NCBI GenBank assembly: GCA_964343975.1
Contig: CAYFLU010000045.1
Location: 1-20,967, forward strand
Origin: SCUN01 sp964343975
GTDB taxonomy: Bacteria > Acidobacteriota > Vicinamibacteria > Vicinamibacterales > SCN-69-37
Reading direction: 5' to 3'
Length of the DNA: 20,967 nucleotides
The translations under genes and the position numbers were made by a program. The notes beneath the pieces were generated by a model. That model saw only the letters and a list, made by a program, of their open reading frames with translations, was not told the origin of the DNA and did no database searches. Shown here piece after piece: positions 13,573 through 19,558 of the stretch. The number at the start of each line of letters is the position of its first letter. The first letter of the stretch is position 1.

Positions 13573-14616
13573 ATGGCCGACATCGACCGCTACCGCCCCG
13601 ATGATCAGCGCGCGACGCAGTTGCTGTATCGCCGCGTGTTCGGTCAGGACGCGGCTGAAGCGAGCCGGTTGCGCTGGGAGTGGCAGTACCTCCGCAACCC
13701 GAACGTTCCGTCGACGGGTCCGCTCATCTGGGTCGCGCGTGAAGCGCAGACGGTGATCGGACAATACGCGACGATCCCCGTGCGTCTGTCGGTGAAGGGG
13801 CACGAACTCGACGCCGCCTGGGGCACCGACGTGATGGTGGCCCCGGAGCGGCAGCGTCAGGGCCTCGGCGAAGTGCTCGTGCGCACGTGGCAGAACAACG
13901 TCGGCGCCGCGCTCGGGCTCGGCCTCTCCGAGTCGTCGTCGAGCCTCTTCAAGAAGCTGCGCTTCCCGTCGTACGGTCCCGTGCCGTGTCTCGTGAAGCC
14001 GATGAGCCGTCGCGCGCTCCGTCGTCCGCACTGGCCTGTGCCGATCAACCGCATGGTGTCGGCGATTGCCGATCCGTTCGTGCGCCTCGTCGCGCGCAGC
14101 CGCCCCCTGCAGGGTGAAGTGCGCGTGATCCGTCAGTTCGACGACAGCTTCACGCGCTTGTGGGAACGCGCCGGCGGGGCCTTTGCCGGTGCGGTGCGGC
14201 GCGACATGAAGTACCTGAACTGGCGCTTCATTCAGGCGCCGCACGTGCGCTACACGATCGCCGCGCTCTTCCGCGACGGCGAGGCGGCCGGCTACGCGGT
14301 GTACCGGCACGTGCAGGAACCGCGCGGTCGCGCCACGCGCCTCATCGACTTCTTCGCGCATCCGAACGACGAAGACGGGCTGCTCTCGCTCCTCCGGTTC
14401 GTCGATCGCGAAGCGCAAGCCGCCGACTCCGACAAGATCCGCGTCTTCGCAACACATGCCGGCTTCCGCAAATTGCTGCGCAAGTCGGGGTACTACCCGT
14501 GGCGATCGAGCATGGAGTTCGTCGCCAAGATCAACGCCGTCCCCGTCGATGCGGCGTTCTACGCGTCAGCCGATGGCTGGCACATCACGGCCGGCGACTC
14601 TGACCAGGATCACTGA
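13573..14616 (+). CDS. GNAT-family N-acyltransferase (probably two GNAT-like halves)
   Basis: This 347-residue protein has a GNAT acetyl-CoA-binding motif at 87-103 (DVMVAPERQRQGLGEVL, with the R/QxxGxG loop at 94-99). A preceding strand region (LIWVAREAQTVIGQYATIPVRL) is also typical of the family. The second half (YLNWRFIQAPHVRYTIAALFRDGEAAGYAVYRHV) resembles the second lobe of double-GNAT proteins. The acceptor is unknown. Near a sugar aminotransferase and glycosyltransferase it could acylate an amino sugar, but that is only inference. The ATG at 13573 has AAAGGAG 8 bases upstream, although a start at the predicted +1 would keep only GGAG in the mRNA. It is one base from the following YqeY-like gene, so they form an operon. 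Confidence 0.82.
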   Translation: MADIDRYRPDDQRATQLLYRRVFGQDAAEASRLRWEWQYLRNPNVPSTGPLIWVAREAQTVIGQYATIPVRLSVKGHELDAAWGTDVMVAPERQRQGLGEVLVRTWQNNVGAALGLGLSESSSSLFKKLRFPSYGPVPCLVKPMSRRALRRPHWPVPINRMVSAIADPFVRLVARSRPLQGEVRVIRQFDDSFTRLWERAGGAFAGAVRRDMKYLNWRFIQAPHVRYTIAALFRDGEAAGYAVYRHVQEPRGRATRLIDFFAHPNDEDGLLSLLRFVDREAQAADSDKIRVFATHAGFRKLLRKSGYYPWRSSMEFVAKINAVPVDAAFYASADGWHITAGDSDQDH

Positions 14617-14617
14617 C

Positions 14618-15073
14618 ATGGCGACATTCTTCGAACAGATCACGAAAGACATCGGCGACGCGATGAAAGCGAAGGACGTGGCCGGCCTGGCCACGCTCCG
14701 CATGCTCAAAGCCGCGCTCATGAACAAGGAAGTCGAGAAGGGTCGCGCACTCGACGATGCGGAATCGCTGCAGGTGGTGGGCTCGCTGATCAAGCAGCGC
14801 CGCGATTCGATCGAGCAGTTCAAGGCCGGCGGCCGCATGGACCTCGCCGACAAGGAAACGGCAGAGATCTCGCTCCTCGAGCGCTACCAGCCGCCCGCCG
14901 CGGATGCCGCCGCCATCGCTCAGGCCATCGAGGCTGCGGTGGTCGAAACCGGCGCGGCCTCCCCGAAGGAGATGGGCAAGGTCATCGCCGCGGCCAAGGC
15001 CAAGCTGGCCGGGCTGACGGTCGACGGCAAGGCGCTGAGCGATGCCGTGAAGGCCCGCCTCAGCCCGAAATAG
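14618..15073 (+). CDS. GatB/YqeY domain protein
   Basis: This 151-residue protein matches the YqeY family along its whole length: FEQITKDIGDAMKAKDVAGLATLRMLKAALMNKEVEKG, then LIKQRRDSIEQFKAGGRMDLADKETAEISLLERYQP, and KEMGKVIAAAKAKLAG near the C-terminus. The fold is related to the tail domain of the GatB subunit of the glutamyl/aspartyl-tRNA amidotransferase. The free-standing protein's role is not settled, though a link to tRNA is usually proposed. It starts one base after the GNAT stop, with AGGA 8 bases upstream, and is followed by a strong intrinsic terminator. Length and start fit the family well. Confidence 0.94.
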   Translation: MATFFEQITKDIGDAMKAKDVAGLATLRMLKAALMNKEVEKGRALDDAESLQVVGSLIKQRRDSIEQFKAGGRMDLADKETAEISLLERYQPPAADAAAIAQAIEAAVVETGAASPKEMGKVIAAAKAKLAGLTVDGKALSDAVKARLSPK

Positions 15074-15156
15074 GCGGCCGCCCAACCAACCGCAACAGGC
15101 CGGCGTCTAACTCAGTGAAGGACGCGGGGACACGGCCTTCATCTCAACCTCCGGGC

Positions 15157-15197
15157 AAGAGGCTGCATCCGCAGGGGGTGCAGCCTCTTACTTTTCC
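15157..15197 (+). terminator. Rho-independent terminator after the GNAT-yqeY operon
   Basis: An 11-bp perfect stem (AAGAGGCTGCA at 15157-15167 with TGCAGCCTCTT at 15179-15189) encloses an 11-base loop. It is followed by ACTTTTCCC. The T tract is short, but the stem is long and GC-rich. The rest of 15074-15251 shows only an imperfect GAAGG...CCTTC hairpin near 15117-15140 and the rhomboid promoter-like site. Confidence 0.85.
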
Positions 15198-15239
15198 CAC
15201 CGTCCGCCGTCAGCCTCCGGCCCGTTCTGCCGATTCTGT

Positions 15240-15245
15240 TAGAGT
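15240..15245 (+). promoter_or_regulatory. -10-like element TAGAGT, 6 bases before a GTG
   Basis: TAGAGT (four of six consensus bases, TAnAnT) ends exactly 6 bases before the rhomboid GTG, so the mRNA could begin at the start codon. No ribosome site or -35 match is visible. It is weaker than the other such sites in the window. Confidence 0.35.
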
Positions 15246-15251
15246 CGAATC

Positions 15252-16028
15252 GTGAGCCGCTACGCGCCCACCAACACGTCGATCCAGTTCGGGCCCGGCC
15301 CGGTGACGCCCGCCGTCCGCGCGCTGATCGTCGCGAACGTGCTGCTCTTTCTCCCGTCGTTCTTCGCCGCCTCGTTCATGCAGGTGACCTTCGGCCTCGT
15401 GCCGGAGCTCGTCCTCACGCGCGGCTATGTGTGGCAGCTCGCCACGTACGCCTTCGTCCACGCCGACATCACCCACATCCTGTTCAACATGTTGATCGTG
15501 TGGATGTTCGGCGTCGAGCTCGAGCAGCGCTGGGGCTCGGCCGCCTTCCTGAAGTTCTATGCGGTCACCGGCATTGGCGCCGCGCTGACGGTGATCGCGG
15601 TGTCACTCCTGCCGATCGCACCGGCCAAGGCGATGTTCATCAGCGCCACGATCGGCGCCTCGGGCGCGTGCTACGGCCTGCTCATGGCGTGGGCCCTGCT
15701 CTTCCCGACGCGCGAGATTCTGCTCTTCTTCGTCTTCCCCGTGCAGGCGCGGTACGCCGTGCTGATCTTCGGCGCGCTGGCGTTCTTCTCGGGCTGGGGC
15801 GCGAGCGGCGGCACGGTGGCGCACTTCGCGCACCTCGGCGGCCTGGTCGTCGGCTATCTGTATTTGAAGGGCCCGCGCGGGATGAAGTACTCGGCGCAGT
15901 CGGCCATTACCCGCTGGCGCTTCGCGCGGCTGAAGCGGAAGTTTCAGGTGCATGACGGCGGCCGGTCGGGCCCGAGCCAGCGCGGCGGTGGCCGCGGCCC
16001 CGGCCCGGGCGGCTGGACGGTTCACTAA
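15252..16028 (+). CDS. Rhomboid-family intramembrane serine protease
   Basis: This 258-residue polytopic membrane protein has about six hydrophobic segments and cleaves substrate membrane helices within the bilayer. The rhomboid features are HADITHILFNMLIVWMFG (H75/N79 of the HxxxN helix), the catalytic serine motif G135-A-S137-G in ATIGASGACYGLLMAW, and the catalytic histidine H194 in VAHFAHLGGLVVGYLY. Both dyad residues are present, so it should be active. The C-terminal ~40 residues are a cytosolic Arg/Gly-rich tail of low complexity (about 218-258). The start GTG (15252-15254) lacks a ribosome site, but TAGAGT lies 6 bases upstream. The gene ends 24 bases from the convergent cupin gene, with no terminator visible between them. 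Confidence 0.93.
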   Translation: MSRYAPTNTSIQFGPGPVTPAVRALIVANVLLFLPSFFAASFMQVTFGLVPELVLTRGYVWQLATYAFVHADITHILFNMLIVWMFGVELEQRWGSAAFLKFYAVTGIGAALTVIAVSLLPIAPAKAMFISATIGASGACYGLLMAWALLFPTREILLFFVFPVQARYAVLIFGALAFFSGWGASGGTVAHFAHLGGLVVGYLYLKGPRGMKYSAQSAITRWRFARLKRKFQVHDGGRSGPSQRGGGRGPGPGGWTVH

Positions 16029-16052
16029 ACCGCCCGCGCGACACCCGTGCGA

Positions 16053-16385
16053 CTACGTCCAGGCGTCCCGCGCCGGACTGTACGTATCCATCACCAGCGC
16101 ATCGTCGAGGGCCTCGATCTGATGCGCCGCGCCGGCCGGAATCACGATCACTTCGCCGGCCCGCACGATCTGGTCTTCCCCGTCCACGACGAAGCGCAGC
16201 GCGCCATCGAGCACGTAGGTCATCTGCTCGCTCGGATGGCGGTGGCGCGCGACCAGGGCACCGCGCTTAAACCACACTTGCGCCATGGTTTGCGCGCCGC
16301 CGGCGATCACCTTTCGGGTCACCATATCGGTCACTTTTTCGAGGGCCAATTCGTCCCAACGGGTCACGGGCGCGCGGCGGGGCAT
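16053..16385 (-). CDS. Small single-domain cupin protein
   Basis: This is a 110-residue cupin_2-type beta-barrel. The first cupin motif is VARHRHPSEQMTYVLDGALRF, with likely metal ligands H48, H50 and E53 or Q54. The second is GEVIVIPAGAAHQIEALDD, with H88. Such proteins can be metal-dependent isomerases or dioxygenases, or simple sensors; nothing here fixes the reaction. The start ATG at 16383-16385 (MPRRAPVTRW) is preferred over ATG 16416-16418, because the latter lies upstream of the -10-like TATACT (16404-16399) and would overlap the E1 start. With the shorter start the leader would be about 6 bases and lacks a ribosome site. It is divergent from the E1 gene and shares its promoter element. 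Confidence 0.85.
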   Translation of the reverse strand: MPRRAPVTRWDELALEKVTDMVTRKVIAGGAQTMAQVWFKRGALVARHRHPSEQMTYVLDGALRFVVDGEDQIVRAGEVIVIPAGAAHQIEALDDALVMDTYSPARDAWT

Positions 16386-16398
16386 GCGAGTGTCTGGA

Positions 16399-16406
16399 AG
16401 TATAAT
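16399..16406. promoter_or_regulatory. Shared bidirectional -10 element (AGTATAATTC core)
   Basis: Plus-strand TATAAT (16401-16406) is a perfect -10 for the E1 gene, with 10 bases to its ATG. Minus-strand TATACT (16404-16399) is a five-of-six -10 for the cupin gene, with 13 bases to its ATG. The core differs by one base from the site at 13548-13557. Predicted leaders are only about 4 and 6 bases. No -35 match is visible on either strand. Confidence 0.6.
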
Positions 16407-16416
16407 TCGGTCATCC

Positions 16417-18519
16417 ATGAAGCGCACGACGGCTACCGCCACGCCCCCGACGCTGGACCTCAAGACGCTCTACCGGACGATGCTCCTGTCGCGCCGGATC
16501 GATGACAAAGAGATCCAGCTGAAGAACCAGAGCCAGATCTTCTTCCAGATCAGCGGCGCCGGCCACGAAGCCATCATGGTGGCCGCCGGCCTGGCGCTCA
16601 AAGCCGGCCACGACTGGTTCTACCCCTACTATCGCGACCGCGCGCTGTGCCTCCAGCTCGGCATGACGGCCTACGAGATGTTTCTGTCGGGTGTCGGCGC
16701 GGCCGACGATCCGAACAGCGGCGGACGCCAGATGCCCTCGCACTGGGGCCACAAGAAACTCAACATCGTCTCGCAGGCGAGCCCGACGGGCACGCAGTGC
16801 CTTCAGGCCGTGGGCTGCGCCGAAGCCGGTCTGCTCTACAACAAGCTCGAGAGCATGCGCGGCGACGACCGGACATTCGCGTCCGACGAGGTCGTGTACA
16901 CGTCGGTCGGCGACGGCACGACGAGCGAAGGCGAGTTCTGGGAATCGCTGAGCACGGCGTGCGTGCGCAAGCTGCCGGTGATCTTCATGGTCGAGGACAA
17001 CGGCTATGCGATCTCGGTGCCGGTGGAAGTGCAGACGCCGGGCGGCGAGATCTCGGCCGTCGTGGCGAGCTTCCCCGGTCTCAAGGTCATCAAGGTCGAC
17101 GGCACGGATCTCGAGGCGAGCTACGCGGCCATGCAGGAAGCGGTCGCCTACTGCCGCGCGCGCAAGGGCCCGGCGCTCGTGCACGCGAAGGTGGTGCGGC
17201 CGTACTCCCATTCGCTCTCCGACGACGAGAAGCTCTACAAGACGCCGGCAGAGCGCCAGGAAGAAGCCAAGCGCGACCCGATCACGAAGCTCGCCGAGAA
17301 GATGAAGGCGATGGGCCTCGTGAACGACGCCGAGCTCGCGTCGATCGCGGCGGACGTCGATCGTGAGATTGCGGACTCGGTGGAGCGCGCGTTGAAGGCG
17401 CCGAAGCCGGCCAAGAGCACCGCGACCCACTTCGTCTACTCCCCCGACGTCGACCCGTCGTCGGCGGCGTTCGACACGCCGGCCGTGCCGGAAGGCAAGC
17501 CGGAGACGATGGTTTACGCGATCAACCGGACGCTCAAGGACGAGATGGGCCGGTCGCCGCGCATCGTGATGTTCGGCGAAGACGTCGCGGACGCGACGCG
17601 TGAAGAAAACCTCGGTGAGGTCTCGGGCAAGGGCGGCGTGTTCAAGGTCACGCACGGCCTGCAGCGCGCCTACGGCAGCGACCGCGTGTTCAACTCGCCG
17701 CTCGCCGAAGCCAACATCATCGGCCGTGCCGTCGGCATGGCCACGCGCGGCTTGAAGCCGGTCGTCGAGATCCAGTTCTTCGATTACATCTGGCCGGCGA
17801 TGATGCAGCTGCGCGACGAGATGTCGATGATGCGCTACCGCTCGTCGAACAACTTCTCGTGTCCGATGGTCGTGCGCACGGCCATCGGCGGCTACCTGCG
17901 CGGCGGCGCGCCGTACCACAGCCAGAGCGGCGAGAGCATCTTCGCGCACTGCCCGGGCATTCGCATCGCGTACCCCTCGAATGCGCAGGACGCGGCCGGT
18001 CTCCTCCGCACCGCCATCCGCTGCGACGACCCGGTGATGTTCCTCGAGCACAAGCACCTCTACCGCCAGACCTACAACAAGGGCCAGTACCCGGGCGCGG
18101 ACTACATGATTCCGTTCGGCAAGGCGGCGGTGAAGCGCGACGGCACGGACATCACGGTCGTGACCTGGGGCGCGCTCGTGCAGCGCACGCTCCTCGCGGC
18201 GCAGCAGGCCGAAAAGGAAGGCGTGAGCGTGCAGGTGCTCGACCTGCGCACGATCATGCCGTTCGACTGGTACGCCATTGCCGAGTCGGTGAAGAAGACG
18301 AACCGCCTGATCATCGCGCATGAGGATCAGCTCACGTGCGGCTTCGGTGCGGAGCTGGCGGCGCGCGCGGCGAGCGATCTGTTCGAGTACCTCGACGCGC
18401 CCGTGAAGCGCGTGGCGGCGCTCGATACACCGGTGGCGTACTGCCCGGACCTCGAAGAAGTGATCCTGCCCGGCTCGTCGCACGTGCTCGAGGCGATCCT
18501 CGAGACCGCGCGCTACTGA
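16417..18519 (+). CDS. Fused alpha-beta E1 component of a 2-oxoacid dehydrogenase
   Basis: This 700-residue protein joins the two E1 subunits in one chain. The alpha part (about 1-345) binds thiamine diphosphate through G165-D-G167 to N195 (GDGTTSEGEFWESL to VEDNGYAIS) and has the active-site loop RPYSHSLSDDEKLYKT at 261-276. A short linker leads to the beta part (about 362-700) with FGEDVADATREENLGEVSGKGGVFKVTHGL and NSPLAEANIIGRAVGMA. It closes the E1 reaction: decarboxylation of a 2-oxoacid and transfer to lipoyl-E2. The sequence is closer to the branched-chain/2-oxoisovalerate E1 type than to AceE, but the substrate is not fixed. No E2 or E3 gene is in the window. ATG 16417 was preferred over longer frames that run antisense through the cupin gene. 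Confidence 0.92.
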   Translation: MKRTTATATPPTLDLKTLYRTMLLSRRIDDKEIQLKNQSQIFFQISGAGHEAIMVAAGLALKAGHDWFYPYYRDRALCLQLGMTAYEMFLSGVGAADDPNSGGRQMPSHWGHKKLNIVSQASPTGTQCLQAVGCAEAGLLYNKLESMRGDDRTFASDEVVYTSVGDGTTSEGEFWESLSTACVRKLPVIFMVEDNGYAISVPVEVQTPGGEISAVVASFPGLKVIKVDGTDLEASYAAMQEAVAYCRARKGPALVHAKVVRPYSHSLSDDEKLYKTPAERQEEAKRDPITKLAEKMKAMGLVNDAELASIAADVDREIADSVERALKAPKPAKSTATHFVYSPDVDPSSAAFDTPAVPEGKPETMVYAINRTLKDEMGRSPRIVMFGEDVADATREENLGEVSGKGGVFKVTHGLQRAYGSDRVFNSPLAEANIIGRAVGMATRGLKPVVEIQFFDYIWPAMMQLRDEMSMMRYRSSNNFSCPMVVRTAIGGYLRGGAPYHSQSGESIFAHCPGIRIAYPSNAQDAAGLLRTAIRCDDPVMFLEHKHLYRQTYNKGQYPGADYMIPFGKAAVKRDGTDITVVTWGALVQRTLLAAQQAEKEGVSVQVLDLRTIMPFDWYAIAESVKKTNRLIIAHEDQLTCGFGAELAARAASDLFEYLDAPVKRVAALDTPVAYCPDLEEVILPGSSHVLEAILETARY

Positions 18520-18523
18520 CGCC

Positions 18524-19543
18524 ATGCGGGCGGCCCTGCTCGTCGCGGCCGCCCTCACTGCGTTCGGCGCGGTCGCACCGCCGAGCATCGACGTGCTCAT
18601 GGCGGTGGGCAGCCTGCCGCCGCCCATCCTCAGCCAGTTTCGCGATCCGGCCGCGTTCGTCCAGACGGACGACGGCCGGTATCTCGTCTTCGACCGGCGC
18701 GCGCAGGCGGTCTTCGACATCGACAGCGCCAAGCGCACGGTGCGCAAGGCCATCGCCATCGGTCCCTCGGACGGCGAGATCCTGCGGCCACTCTCGTTCG
18801 CCTTCAGCAGCGTGCGGACGATGGTGATTCTCGACAACCCGGGCGACTACGAACGCGTGCAGACCTTCCACGACACGGGCACACCGCTCTCGGTCTTCCG
18901 CCACTTCCCCGCCGCGTCCGACGCGCTCCGGCTCAACGCCGATGCCATGCTGTCGAGCGGCCTCAGCGAACTCGGCACGATCGGCGCAAACATCCTGGCG
19001 CAGGCGCCGGACGGGCAGTCGCTGTTCAGTGAGTACACCCCGCAGGGCGCGATGACACGGCGGATCGGCCGCCTGCGGCCGACCGGCTACGAGCGGGATC
19101 GCCAGCTCCATCAAGCGCTAAACGCGGGCATCGCGCTCGCGGCGCCCGACGGCACGCTCTACTTCGTCTTCACCACCGGCGTGCCGATGTTCCGCAAGTA
19201 CACCGCCACGGGCGAGCTGGTGTTCGAGCGGCACATCGAAGGACCGGAACTCGATGCCGTGGTGCAGGCGCTGCCGCAGACGTGGCCCACCCGTCGCGTG
19301 AACGGGCTGGAGTTTCCCATCGTCACGACGACGGTCTCGACCGCCGCGATCGACGCGAGCGGCCGGCTGTGGATTGCGCTCAGCACGCCGTTCACGTACG
19401 TGTACGACGCGACGGGAAACAAGATCCGCACGGTGCAGTTTCGCGGCGCCGACATGCTCGTGCCGTGGTCCCTGTTCTTCTCGAAGGCGGGCCACATCCT
19501 CGTGGCCCCGGGTTGCTACGAGTTCGACGCGAACCCGCGTTGA
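18524..19543 (+). CDS. Exported beta-propeller-like protein of unknown function
   Basis: The protein is 339 residues with an N-terminal hydrophobic segment (MRAALLVAAALTAFGAVAPP) that looks like a signal peptide or anchor. The body has repeated short strands ending in Asp/Gly turns (FVQTDDGRYLVFDRR, LAAPDGTLYFVFTTG, AIDASGRLWIALSTP, VYDATGNKIRTVQF, FFSKAGHILVAPG). This pattern fits NHL-like or six-bladed propellers. No catalytic motif is recognised. It starts 4 bases after the E1 stop without a ribosome site, so it is probably co-transcribed with E1, though a shared function is not obvious. It ends 15 bases from the convergent metallophosphoesterase gene. Confidence 0.72.
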   Translation: MRAALLVAAALTAFGAVAPPSIDVLMAVGSLPPPILSQFRDPAAFVQTDDGRYLVFDRRAQAVFDIDSAKRTVRKAIAIGPSDGEILRPLSFAFSSVRTMVILDNPGDYERVQTFHDTGTPLSVFRHFPAASDALRLNADAMLSSGLSELGTIGANILAQAPDGQSLFSEYTPQGAMTRRIGRLRPTGYERDRQLHQALNAGIALAAPDGTLYFVFTTGVPMFRKYTATGELVFERHIEGPELDAVVQALPQTWPTRRVNGLEFPIVTTTVSTAAIDASGRLWIALSTPFTYVYDATGNKIRTVQFRGADMLVPWSLFFSKAGHILVAPGCYEFDANPR

Positions 19544-19558
19544 CCCGTCCGCGCGTGG

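Noticed and set aside
13542..13583. A longer start for the glycosyltransferase (ATG at 13583)
   Set aside because: It would run through the shared -10 element and overlap the divergent GNAT start; the fold begins after the GTG at 13541.
15117..15140. A small hairpin (GAAGG...CCTTC) after yqeY as a small RNA or riboswitch
   Set aside because: The stem is short and imperfect, no conserved RNA motif is recognised, and the true terminator follows it.
16285..16416. An N-terminal extension of the E1 protein
   Set aside because: It is antisense to the cupin gene, not E1-like, and lies upstream of the TATAAT element.
16411..18837. An 808-codon open frame on the minus strand opposite the E1 gene
   Set aside because: Its translation is a low-complexity mix of Arg, His, Ala and Val without domains, and it lies exactly antisense to a clear enzyme gene. 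Such long shadow frames are expected in GC-rich DNA.
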